Positions 1 through 7,821 of a stretch of DNA of 64,000 nt are shown piece after piece; within the stretch, counting starts at the first letter, position 1; every line of letters starts with the position of its first letter. The notes below the pieces were generated by a model. It saw only the letters and a program-made list of their open reading frames with translations. It did no database searches and was not told the DNA's origin. Position numbers and translations under genes: made by a program. This DNA is from Rhodococcus sp. OK519 (GTDB lineage Bacteria; Actinomycetota; Actinomycetes; Mycobacteriales; Mycobacteriaceae). The stretch is taken from assembly GCF_003051005.1 (NCBI RefSeq), contig NZ_QAOW01000003.1, forward strand, positions 62,001 to 126,000. The letters are read 5' to 3'.

Positions 1-336
1 GTGCCAGAGTTCCACCACGCCACCGACGTCGAGGATTCCGAGGATCGCCCCGAAGGTGGCCATCGCGACGAGCGAGATCATCAGGATGCGCCGCTTGTCG
101 TAGCGGTCGGCGAGCACACCGCCGTACATCGACAGGAACAGTGTCGGCCCGAACTGCAGGGCCATCACCACGCCCACCGCGAAACCGTCTCCGCCGGAGA
201 GGGTCAGGACCAGCCAATCCTGTGCCAGCCGTTGCATCCACGTGCCCACGAGGGACACGATCTGACCGGTCGCGAAGTACCGGTAGTTACGCGAGCGCAG
301 CGCGGCGAACATCGACGGCGCGAGATCGGTTGACAC
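1..336 (-). CDS. MFS transporter, N-terminal part (gene runs off the left edge)
   Basis: The visible 112 residues begin VSTDLAPSMFAALRSRNYRYF at a GTG and hold the first helices of a major facilitator permease. These include a G-x-LADRYDKRR loop, which is the MFS motif A between helices 2 and 3, and a WMQRLAQDWLVL segment typical of the EntS/MFS_3 branch of proton-driven exporters. The rest of the protein lies before base 1. The gene starts 68 bp downstream of the MarR-type regulator on the same strand, so the two probably form one transcript with the transporter under MarR control. The substrate cannot be told from this part. Confidence 0.85.
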   Translation of the reverse strand, partial: MSTDLAPSMFAALRSRNYRYFATGQIVSLVGTWMQRLAQDWLVLTLSGGDGFAVGVVMALQFGPTLFLSMYGGVLADRYDKRRILMISLVAMATFGAILGILDVGGVVELWH

Positions 337-404
337 GACGCGATCTTGCCCGCGAACGTCAGCTCACGGGACGATGGATCCCGGTGACCGGTCGAGGTGG
401 GGCG

Positions 405-836
405 TCAGTCCTTCTCTGCGACCAGCGATCCGATGATCGCGACCGCACCGCGCAGGGTCGCGAGTTGCTCGGCGTCGAGGCTCGCGAGCTTCTCCGTCAT
501 CCACGCCTCGCGGGCCTGCGCCTCGCCTTCGATGAGGGAGTGCCCGGAATCGGAGAGGGAGACGATGATCTGCCGGCCGTCGGTGGGATGCGGTGTGCGC
601 TCGACCAGCCCGAGATCAGCGAGGGACGCGATGACCCGGGTCATCGACGGCGGCTGCACCTTCTCGCGCGCCGCGAGCGCGCCCGGGGTCATGGAGCCCT
701 CGGCGCTCAGGGTGGCGAGCGCGGAAAGCTGCGTCAGCGATACCTGTGCGTCCGCTCGCCGCCCCCGCAGGTGGCGCGTCAAACGCACCACTGCTAGGGA
801 CAGGTCGCTGGCCAGGGCGCGAGTATCCGTTGTCAC
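405..836 (-). CDS. MarR-family transcriptional regulator
   Basis: A 143-residue winged-helix regulator. The N-terminal dimerisation helix reads LASDLSLAVVRLTRHLR. The recognition region (PPSMTRVIASLADLGLVERTPHPTDGRQ) carries the DxR wing found in MarR proteins. It resembles M. tuberculosis Rv0880 from memory and would bind DNA as a dimer, releasing it on binding a small ligand. The frame stays open to a GTG at 875 that overlaps the permease stop. I chose the GTG at 836 because the protein then has normal MarR length and starts just before the first conserved helix. Neighbours are a purine permease upstream and an MFS exporter downstream, both on the same strand; the exporter is the likeliest target. 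Confidence 0.9.
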   Translation of the reverse strand: MTTDTRALASDLSLAVVRLTRHLRGRRADAQVSLTQLSALATLSAEGSMTPGALAAREKVQPPSMTRVIASLADLGLVERTPHPTDGRQIIVSLSDSGHSLIEGEAQAREAWMTEKLASLDAEQLATLRGAVAIIGSLVAEKD

Positions 837-871
837 AAGTTCGAACAATACGGGAACTCGCGCCCCGCCAA

Positions 872-2362
872 TCACGTAACGGCGTCAGTGATCGGGCCGA
901 CCGCAAAGTAGGCCACGAACAGTGCGGCGACGATCCACAGCAGCGGATGCACCTTCTTCGCGTTGCCACCCGCGGCCGCCAGGACGACGTAGGAGATGAA
1001 GCCGACGCCGATGCCGTTGGCGATCGAGTAGGTGAACGGCATCGTGACGACGGTCAGGAACGCCGGCAGGGCGATCGCGAACTTGCTGAAGTCGATGTCG
1101 CGCAGCTGACCGATCATCAACGCGCCCACCACGACCAGAGCCGGCGCTGCCGCCTCGATCGGGACCACCGAGTACAGCGGCGTGAGGAACATCGCGGCCA
1201 GGAACAGCACGCCGGTGACGACGTTGGCGAGGCCGGTGCGGGCGCCCTCGGCGATGCCGGACGCGGATTCGACGAACACCGTGTTGGACGACGCGGACGC
1301 GCCGCCGCCGACGACGGCGCCGGCGCCCTCGACGATCAGGGCCTTGCCGATGCCGGGCAGGTTGCCGTCCTCGTCGGCCAACTTGGCTTCCTTGCCGAGG
1401 CCGGTCATGGTGCCCATGGCGTCGAAGAAGTTGGCGAGCACGAGCGTGAAGACCAGCAGGCTGGCGGCAAGGACACCGATGCGGGTGAACGCGCCGAAGA
1501 TACTGACGTCACCGACCAGGCTCAGGTCCGGCAGCTGCGCGACGACGTCGGGCATCGCGGGGACGCTGAGGTTCCAGCCCGTGGGGTCGACGCCCTTGGA
1601 GGCGCCGATGTCGAAGACGGCCTCGAGGATCGCGGCGAGCACGGTGGTGACGACGATGCCGATCAGCAGACCGCCGCGGACCTTGCGGACGGTGAGGACG
1701 CCCATGATCAGGACACCGAAGATGAAGACGGCCGTCGGCCATGCCGCGATCGAACCGTTGATGCCGAGTCCGACGGGGACGGAGGTGCCGGCAGCGTCGG
1801 GGATGCGGCGCACGAATCCTGCGTCGACCAGGCCGATGAAGGCGATGAACATGCCGATGCCGGCGGCGATCGCGGCCTTCAGTTCACGCGGGATCGCGTT
1901 GAACACGGCGGTGCGGAAACCGGTCGCGGCGAGCGCGACGATGATGATGCCGTCGATGACGACCAGACCCATCGCCTCGGGCCAGGTCACCTGCGGCGCG
2001 ATGGTGACGGCGAGCAGGCTGTTGATGCCCAGGCCGGCGGCGATACCGAACGGATAGTTCGCGATGATGCCGAAGGCGATGCTCATCAGTCCGGCGACGA
2101 GCGCGGTCACGGCGGCAACCTGGCTGACCGGCAGGATGTTTCCGAGCACGTCGGTCTTGGCCGCGGCGTCGTCGGCCGAGAAGCTACCGAGAATCAGCGG
2201 GTTGAGGACCACGATGTAGGCCATGGCCACGAACGTGACCAGGCCGCCGCGGACCTCGGTGCTGATGGTCGAGCCCCGCTCGGTGATCTTGAAGTAGGTG
2301 TCGAGCAACCGCGAGGGTGCCGACGGCCGCGTGGGCTCGGTGGTTGTGTCGGTAACCGCCAT
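872..2362 (-). CDS. NCS2-family nucleobase (adenine/guanine/hypoxanthine-type) permease
   Basis: A membrane protein of 496 residues with about twelve or more hydrophobic segments. It has the AzgA-like features of the NCS2/xanthine-uracil family: an ITERGSTISTEVRGGLVTFVAMAYIV first helix region, FFDAMGTMTGLGKEA, and the TVFVESASGIAEGARTGLA stretch. Members import purine bases by proton symport. The frame extends to 2458, but the ATG at 2362 starts a normal soluble N-terminus (MAVTDTTTEP), and the extension overlaps the divergent DUF2530 promoter region. The stop lies just before the MarR regulator, so co-transcription is likely. Which base it carries is not visible. Confidence 0.9.
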   Translation of the reverse strand: MAVTDTTTEPTRPSAPSRLLDTYFKITERGSTISTEVRGGLVTFVAMAYIVVLNPLILGSFSADDAAAKTDVLGNILPVSQVAAVTALVAGLMSIAFGIIANYPFGIAAGLGINSLLAVTIAPQVTWPEAMGLVVIDGIIIVALAATGFRTAVFNAIPRELKAAIAAGIGMFIAFIGLVDAGFVRRIPDAAGTSVPVGLGINGSIAAWPTAVFIFGVLIMGVLTVRKVRGGLLIGIVVTTVLAAILEAVFDIGASKGVDPTGWNLSVPAMPDVVAQLPDLSLVGDVSIFGAFTRIGVLAASLLVFTLVLANFFDAMGTMTGLGKEAKLADEDGNLPGIGKALIVEGAGAVVGGGASASSNTVFVESASGIAEGARTGLANVVTGVLFLAAMFLTPLYSVVPIEAAAPALVVVGALMIGQLRDIDFSKFAIALPAFLTVVTMPFTYSIANGIGVGFISYVVLAAAGGNAKKVHPLLWIVAALFVAYFAVGPITDAVT

Positions 2363-2431
2363 GTCGTGTTTCGGTCCAATCGCCGGGAAGTGGGGTTTCG
2401 CACCTGGCAGATTAGGGCACCGACGCGCGGG

Positions 2432-2437
2432 TAACTT
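2432..2437 (+). promoter_or_regulatory. -10 box TAACTT, leaderless arrangement
   Basis: TAACTT ends exactly six bases before the GTG of the DUF2530 gene and no Shine-Dalgarno sequence is present. The transcript would therefore begin at or next to the start codon. Inferred from spacing only. Confidence 0.45.
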
Positions 2438-2443
2438 AATTGT

Positions 2444-2692
2444 GTGACCGAAATCCATAGCACGCCGACGCTCGTGGAGCGCCTGTCCGACCCGCGGCCC
2501 GTACTGGCGGTGGGGACCCTCGCGTGGGTCGCGGCGACCGTGGTGGTGCTCCTCGCCGGCGAGCGCTGGAATGCAGCACTACCAGTCTGTTACGCCGGAA
2601 CCGCCCTGGGCCTCCTCGGATTCGGGTTGTTCCTCGTTCAGCGCCGGGCCGCGCGGCGCGGCAGTCGCGGCGCTCAGCAGGGCCTGACCTGA
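2444..2692 (+). CDS. DUF2530-family small membrane protein
   Basis: An 82-residue protein with two hydrophobic helices, roughly residues 20-40 and 44-65 (VLAVGTLAWVAATVVVLLAG and a second around YAGTALGLLGFGLFLV), followed by an Arg-rich cytoplasmic tail (RRAARRGSR). It matches the actinobacterial DUF2530 family, which in mycobacteria sits beside the MarR gene, as it does here. It is divergent from the purine permease. Start is the GTG at 2444, with a -10-like box at 2432-2437 and no ribosome binding site, so the mRNA is probably leaderless. Function is unknown. Confidence 0.8.
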   Translation: MTEIHSTPTLVERLSDPRPVLAVGTLAWVAATVVVLLAGERWNAALPVCYAGTALGLLGFGLFLVQRRAARRGSRGAQQGLT

Positions 2693-2738
2693 CCGACCGG
2701 CCTCGGTCTCGCGCAACCCGTTTGCCCGGTGACTGATC

Positions 2739-3296
2739 TCACACGGCGGGCGCGTGTGTCCGGCGGCGACTCCGATGGCTGATCGCCCAGATCCACAGCG
2801 CGGCCCACGCGACCCCGAACGCCCATCCGGCCAGCACGTCGGTGAGCCAGTGCGCGGCCAGATACACGCGCGAAAGTCCCACGGCGACCGTGTAGCAACC
2901 GAGCAGGACGAGCAGTCCGATCCGCCGCACGCTCGGTGCGACGAGACGCACGACGACCGCACCGAGCACGCACGCGAGGATCGCCGACATCATCGCGTGC
3001 CCCGAGGGGAACGAGTAGCTGTCGAGTTCGACCAAACGCTCGGGCACCGGCGGACGTGCGCGCCCGAACAAAAGTTTGAGCAGGCTCATCGCGGCCCACC
3101 CGGACAGCATCGCGCCGGCGACCATGACGGCCTCCGCCGCGTGCCGACGCACCAGCAGCGCGACGGTCACGACGGTGGAGATGACGAACGCGGCGACGGT
3201 GCCGCCGCTGTGGGTGACGACGGTGACCGCGTCGGTGAGTCCGGGCGTGCGGATCTCGAGCATCCAGTTCAACACCGACTGGTCGACGGCAGTCAT
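2739..3296 (-). CDS. PAP2-superfamily (phosphatidic acid phosphatase type 2) membrane phosphatase
   Basis: A 185-residue integral membrane protein with the three PAP2 signature blocks: KLLFGRARPP, SYSFPSGHAMMSA and SRVYLAAHWLTDVLAG. They hold the catalytic His pair and the Lys/Arg phosphate ligands. Members remove phosphate from lipid phosphates such as phosphatidate or undecaprenyl diphosphate on the outer membrane face. The ATG at 3296 overlaps the stop of the large ATPase gene by four bases (ATGA), so the two are translationally coupled. A much longer open frame upstream is an Arg/Pro-rich shadow of the ATPase gene and is not part of this protein. Substrate not determined. Confidence 0.92.
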   Translation of the reverse strand: MTAVDQSVLNWMLEIRTPGLTDAVTVVTHSGGTVAAFVISTVVTVALLVRRHAAEAVMVAGAMLSGWAAMSLLKLLFGRARPPVPERLVELDSYSFPSGHAMMSAILACVLGAVVVRLVAPSVRRIGLLVLLGCYTVAVGLSRVYLAAHWLTDVLAGWAFGVAWAALWIWAISHRSRRRTHAPAV

Positions 3297-6055
3297 CGCC
3301 GCTCCCCCGTCCAGCGTCGTCGGCAGTGCACGCGGCCGTCGTCGTCGATCCACCACGGCACCGCGACCTCGCCGTCGAGGGCGCCGCCGAGTCGCACCAC
3401 CAGGTCGTCGTGCACCACGACGCCGCCCGTGGGCAGGTCGAGCCCCAGCGCCGTGCACGCGAGCACCGCGCCGGGTTCGCGGTCCCACGTGCTGGGCTCG
3501 CCGTCGCCGACGACGTCCGCGTGGATCGCGGCCGACGCGAGCGGCAGGTCCAGCAGGTCGGCGAGCGCGGACGCGGTGTCGAGCGCGCCGAGCACCAGAC
3601 GCTCCGGCGGAACCACAGCCGCGAGATGGGCGCGATCGAGCACCAGCGCGACGTCGGGGTCGACGACGTTTCCGGTCAGCGCGCGCACCTTCGCGGGCAG
3701 GTCCAGGTCGTCGAGGTCGAGCACCCCGCGGCGGGCAGCGTCGGCGAGCAGGCGGTGCGCGCGGACCGCGACGTCGGGGGTGGGTGTGCGCTCGGGGTCG
3801 GCGAGGCGGTCGAGCAGGACGGCGGCCAGCTCGTTGTCGTCGACGATCGGCGGCGCCAGCGCCGCGGCCAGCGCGGGAGCGGCGGGGTGGTCGAGGACGT
3901 CGAGCAGGCCGGCGAAGGTGTCGTCGCCGGGAGCGCGGAGCAGCCCGAGGGTGCGGCCGTCGATCTCGGCGTGGGTGCGCAGCCACCACGCGGTGTAGCC
4001 GTCGCGGTCGGTGAGCGTGGACGCGGTCTCCGGGTCGCCGGCCAGCAGCGACAGCGCCTGCGGCCAGCGCGCGGGGTCGACGAGGTCGAGGTCGCGGACC
4101 GCGATCATGGTCGCGGGGTCGTCGGCGAGGGTGTCCCACCAGGCGTCCTCGTCGTCGAGGTCGTGTTCGGGTCCGGTGGGCAGGTCGGCGCGCAGCACCG
4201 TGAAGCCCCAGCCGACGCCGACGGCGCGCAGCGCCTGCTCCCCCACCTGCTCCACGAAGGTCGGGTCGACGGTGGCGAACGGGGAATCGTCGTCGAGCAC
4301 GTCGGCCAGCGGCGCGCCAGGCAGCAGCAGCTGGTCGGCGGGCACCAGTTCGCCGTCGCCGTCCGGCAGCGGCAGTTCGCCGAGCCACGGCGGACGCGCG
4401 TCGGGCGCGGCGAGGACCGCGAGCGCGAGCACGGCCGACGCCAATTCGGTTGCCGCACTGGGATCGTCGTAGTCGAGGTCCTCGATCCGCGCGCGCAGCG
4501 CCGGATCCGACAGCAGATCGCCCGCGGTGGCGCGCTGGGCGCCCAACCGGCCCAGCAGCGGGTGCGCCGCGTCGGGGTGGACGAGCCGCACCCAGTCCAG
4601 CGCGGAGGCGGCGGCGTCGAGCGCATGCCCCAGGCCGGCGCCGGTGACGACGGTCCGCGGTCCGGTGACGGTGCGGCCGTCGGCGAGCGGAACGGGAATG
4701 GCGGCAAGTTCTTCCACCGCCAGCGCGTCCACGACGAGCGGTTCGAGGGCGTCGTAGAGGGCGTGCCACCACGACGGCTCGCGACTGTGCCCGCCGAGCA
4801 TCTCCGCGACGCGGGCCAGCCCGAAGCGGTGCACGTCGACGGCGGCGAGGGCGGGTGCGTGACGCGGCCCGGACAGGTCCGGATCCACCAGCCCGGGGAC
4901 GACGTCGGTGAGGGCGTCGGCCAGTTCGGGGGTGAGCCCCGACAGCACGCTCGCGCGGGTGGGGACGAGATCCTTTGCTTCGGGGCCGGTCTCTGCCGAC
5001 GGCACCCACGGCTGGGCCCGCAGGTCGCGCAGCAGCTCCTCGCGGAGGATCGCATCGGCCTCGCTGCGCGCGAACCCGGGCACCGGTACCAGGGCGAGGC
5101 GCTGGTCGCGGGGCAGCGCGGCGACGAACCGCGAATAGCCGTGCGCGACAGCGGCGAGTGGGGCGCCGGGCAGCAGGCGTCGACGATCGGGCTGCAGTGG
5201 GACGTCGGCGATGAGCAGCGCGGGCAGCGACAGCTCCTCGTCGGACCGGGTGGGGGCGCGCAGGACGTCCTCGCCGACGGGACGGACGCGGCCGTCGACC
5301 ACCGGAACCAGCCAGCGCGCGGAGTCGGTGGCGTACTGCCACCACGTGCGGTCGCCGATGGTGATCTCGGTGAGCCCGCCGTCCAGGTCACGGGTCGTGC
5401 GGTGCAGCGCGCGCTCGCCGACGGTGACGGTCTCGAGCGCGGGCAGTTCCAGGAGCACGTCGACGGCCTCGTCGGCGAAGCCGGACAGTAGTGCGGCCCC
5501 ATCGACGTCGGACCGCAGGTGCAGGACCACCTCGGAGTCGAAACCGGCGGCCGGCGCCTCGTCGGTGCCCCACACCAGGCGCAGCACCGGAATGCCCGAC
5601 GTCGGCGCCTCGAGGCCCGCCTCGGCGATCCGGGTGCGGGTACGGGCGGCCGAGAACAGAAGCGAGCCGGTGGTGGAGCGGAGTTCGATCTCGTCGCTCA
5701 CCGAACGCACGGCGGTGAAGCCGACGCCGAATTGTCCTACGCCCTCGGCATTTCCGGCCTTCCCGGAGGCCCGCAGCGCGGCCAGGGCCTGCACGCCCTC
5801 GAGGTCGAGGGGCGCCCCGGTGTTCGCGACCCGCAGTACGTCGCCGTGCAACTCGACGCGCAGCGTCCCGGGGACGCCTTCCTTGGCGGCGGCGTCCGCC
5901 GCGTTCTGCGCCAGTTCGGTCAGCAGGCGGTCGCGGTACCCGGCGCGGACGAGGTCGGCCTCGGCGGCGGCGTCCTCACGCAGTCGGGTGGGCGAGTTAC
6001 GCCACGCGAGGAGCGTCCCCTCGCGTAGCGCGTCGGTACCGAACGGGTCGGTCAA
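3293..6055 (-). CDS. Large GHKL ATPase, Hsp90/sacsin N-terminal-like
   Basis: A protein of about 920 residues. The Bergerat ATP-binding fold is at the N-terminus: an N-box LLTELAQNAADAA near residue 45, the VANTGAPLD Mg/ATP motif, and a GQFGVGFTAVRS glycine lid. The long remainder is Leu/Ala/Asp-rich without a motif I recognise. It lacks HisKA and topoisomerase features, so a chaperone-like or sacsin-type ATPase is the best description; cellular role unknown. I place the start at the TTG at 6055 (LTDPFGTDALREG), because it overlaps the DUF3027 stop as TTGA and the sequence upstream reads as a low-complexity shadow. It is the middle gene of a tightly coupled three-gene operon. Confidence 0.82.
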   Translation of the reverse strand: MTDPFGTDALREGTLLAWRNSPTRLREDAAAEADLVRAGYRDRLLTELAQNAADAAAKEGVPGTLRVELHGDVLRVANTGAPLDLEGVQALAALRASGKAGNAEGVGQFGVGFTAVRSVSDEIELRSTTGSLLFSAARTRTRIAEAGLEAPTSGIPVLRLVWGTDEAPAAGFDSEVVLHLRSDVDGAALLSGFADEAVDVLLELPALETVTVGERALHRTTRDLDGGLTEITIGDRTWWQYATDSARWLVPVVDGRVRPVGEDVLRAPTRSDEELSLPALLIADVPLQPDRRRLLPGAPLAAVAHGYSRFVAALPRDQRLALVPVPGFARSEADAILREELLRDLRAQPWVPSAETGPEAKDLVPTRASVLSGLTPELADALTDVVPGLVDPDLSGPRHAPALAAVDVHRFGLARVAEMLGGHSREPSWWHALYDALEPLVVDALAVEELAAIPVPLADGRTVTGPRTVVTGAGLGHALDAAASALDWVRLVHPDAAHPLLGRLGAQRATAGDLLSDPALRARIEDLDYDDPSAATELASAVLALAVLAAPDARPPWLGELPLPDGDGELVPADQLLLPGAPLADVLDDDSPFATVDPTFVEQVGEQALRAVGVGWGFTVLRADLPTGPEHDLDDEDAWWDTLADDPATMIAVRDLDLVDPARWPQALSLLAGDPETASTLTDRDGYTAWWLRTHAEIDGRTLGLLRAPGDDTFAGLLDVLDHPAAPALAAALAPPIVDDNELAAVLLDRLADPERTPTPDVAVRAHRLLADAARRGVLDLDDLDLPAKVRALTGNVVDPDVALVLDRAHLAAVVPPERLVLGALDTASALADLLDLPLASAAIHADVVGDGEPSTWDREPGAVLACTALGLDLPTGGVVVHDDLVVRLGGALDGEVAVPWWIDDDGRVHCRRRWTGERR

Positions 6056-6873
6056 TCCGTCGATGCCGCGTCCGGAGCCGCGTCGGTCGGTTCGGGCGCC
6101 TCGGGCTGAGCGCGCTCGATCTCGACCACCTCGATCGCGGCGTCGTCGTACGCGTCGTAGCGCGGCGTGCCCGCCCCGGTGGGCAGCATGGTGTCCGAGT
6201 GGGCACCGCAGCCGTAGGTCGCGGTCACGACGTGACCGTCGGCCGCCATCTCGTTGCCGCACACACCGAACGCGGCGTGCAGCGAACCGGCCAGCGGAAG
6301 GTAGAAACCGCACAGGTGGCATGTCGAGGGCGCGGCCTTGGCCATCTCGGAGTCGGGGCCGAAGTCACCGTCGTGCCAACGCTCGGCGCATTCGAGCCGA
6401 CCCTCACGGCTCATGACCTGCTTGCGTCCCAGGCCCACCTCGTACGCGACGTCGTCGACCTCGGGGTCGCCGGTCGCGACATACCCGGGGACCAGACGCG
6501 GATCGCCGGCGAGCGGTGCCAGCAGGTCGCCGGGTCCGAGGTCGCCGGGGCGGACGCGCTGATCCCACGGCAGCCACTCGGGTGCGACCAGCGCATCCGG
6601 TCCGGGCAGCAGCGCGAGTTCGCTGACGGTGACGTGATCGGAGCCCGGGACCGCGGCCACGACGACGGCCCACTGCCAGCCGCGGTAGCCGGGAAGCTCG
6701 GCGTCGAAGCGGTGCGTGGCGGCACATTCGTCCTCGGCGGTGACACCGAGGTGCCTACCGACTCCGCCCTCGGCCAGGTCGATCAGTGCCGCTCGGGCAA
6801 GCTCGACGGAATCGGCCAGGACGGGGCGCACGACGGCGCACTCGGGAGACGACGTAACACTCACGCCGTCCAT
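6052..6873 (-). CDS. DUF3027-family protein with a cysteine cluster
   Basis: A 273-residue soluble protein that fits actinobacterial family DUF3027. Near the C-terminus are CHLCGFYLPLAGS, a further FGVCGNE and YGCGAHSD, a Cys/His arrangement that could hold zinc or another metal. An acidic Pro/Glu tail (QPEAPEPTDAAPD) follows. The start is an ATG at 6873; a GTG nine bases further in (VTSSPECAVV) is possible. It is the first gene of an operon with the large ATPase and PAP2 phosphatase, and is divergent from the glutaminyl cyclase with only about 50 bp between the starts. No activity is established for the family. Confidence 0.78.
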   Translation of the reverse strand: MDGVSVTSSPECAVVRPVLADSVELARAALIDLAEGGVGRHLGVTAEDECAATHRFDAELPGYRGWQWAVVVAAVPGSDHVTVSELALLPGPDALVAPEWLPWDQRVRPGDLGPGDLLAPLAGDPRLVPGYVATGDPEVDDVAYEVGLGRKQVMSREGRLECAERWHDGDFGPDSEMAKAAPSTCHLCGFYLPLAGSLHAAFGVCGNEMAADGHVVTATYGCGAHSDTMLPTGAGTPRYDAYDDAAIEVVEIERAQPEAPEPTDAAPDAASTD

Positions 6874-6924
6874 CTTGCCGCACTCGGTCCGCTCCGCGCT
6901 CGTGCGGGCTGCCATGCTGGGCGG

Positions 6925-7731
6925 GTGAATCTGCGTAGCACCCCTGTCCGGGCCGCGATCGCGATGTCCGTGGCGGCTGTCGCACTGCTCTCCGGATGCG
7001 CCGGCAGCACCCCGCCGGCCGGCGCGACGATCGCCGAACGGATGCACCCGGAGATCGTCCGCGAACTGCCGCACGACCCGGCCGCGTTCACACAGGGCCT
7101 CGAGATCTCGGACGGGACGCTGTTCGAGAGCACCGGCCGGGTGGGGCAGTCGTGGGTGCGGGCGTCCGCGCTCGACACGGGCGCCGAGCAGGCCCGCGCC
7201 GACCTGCCGCTGCCGATGTTCGGTGAGGGCATCACCGTCGCGGGCGACACGGTCTGGCAGATCACATGGAAGGACGGTGTCGCGTTCGCGCGCGACCGCG
7301 CCACCTTGGCCCAGAGCAAGATGGTCGAGTACGACGGCGAGGGCTGGGGGTTGTGCACGCAGCCCGAGCGCCTGGTGATGAGCGACGGTTCCTCCACGCT
7401 GACCTTCCGGGACCGCGACTCGTTCGAGGAGACCGGGACGGTGGATGTCACGCTCGACGGCCGTCCGATCGACCGGCTCAACGAACTCGAGTGCGCCAGT
7501 GACGGTTCGGTGTACGCCAACGTGTGGACCACCGACACGATCGTCCGGATCGATCCGGCGTCGGGGATCGTGACGGGGCGGATCGACGCGGCGAACCTGA
7601 AGGACGCGCTGCCGTCGGATGCGAGCGGCGTCGACGTCCTCAACGGCATCGCGCAGATTCCCGGCACCGACCGATTCCTCGTGACGGGCAAGCTGTGGCC
7701 CCGCATGTTCGAGGTCCGATTCGTCGCCTGA
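6925..7731 (+). CDS. Glutaminyl-peptide cyclotransferase-like lipoprotein (plant-type QC fold)
   Basis: A 268-residue exported protein. The N-terminal signal ends in a lipobox (ALLSGCAG, Cys near residue 25), so it should be lipid-anchored outside the cytoplasmic membrane. The mature part has five-bladed glutamine-cyclotransferase motifs: HDPAAFTQGLEISDGTLFESTG, EGWGLC, and LNELECASDGSVYANVW. The family converts N-terminal glutamine of proteins to pyroglutamate. The start GTG at 6925 follows CATGCT by six bases and lacks a clear ribosome binding site. The family match is clear; the lipoprotein form and natural substrates are inferred. Confidence 0.88.
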   Translation: MNLRSTPVRAAIAMSVAAVALLSGCAGSTPPAGATIAERMHPEIVRELPHDPAAFTQGLEISDGTLFESTGRVGQSWVRASALDTGAEQARADLPLPMFGEGITVAGDTVWQITWKDGVAFARDRATLAQSKMVEYDGEGWGLCTQPERLVMSDGSSTLTFRDRDSFEETGTVDVTLDGRPIDRLNELECASDGSVYANVWTTDTIVRIDPASGIVTGRIDAANLKDALPSDASGVDVLNGIAQIPGTDRFLVTGKLWPRMFEVRFVA

Positions 7732-7821
7732 GCACGCTTCGTCGGGTTCCGACACGTCCGAGCGAACTGGAAGAGACCGCCCGTGTCGTGCAATGTCCGG
7801 GGACTAGGACAGAATTGAGGA

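Noticed and set aside
746-2434. 562-codon plus-strand frame across the purine permease
   Set aside because: Asp/Arg/Gly-rich low-complexity translation typical of the antisense frame of a GC-rich gene; the minus-strand permease has real helices and motifs.
3297-5345. N-terminal extension of the PAP2 frame
   Set aside because: More than 680 residues of Arg/Pro shadow of the ATPase gene; the true start is the ATG at 3296 overlapping the ATPase stop.
3326-5491. 721-codon plus-strand frame opposite the large ATPase
   Set aside because: Shadow: Arg/Gly/Val repeats with no fold, exactly antisense to a gene with Bergerat motifs.
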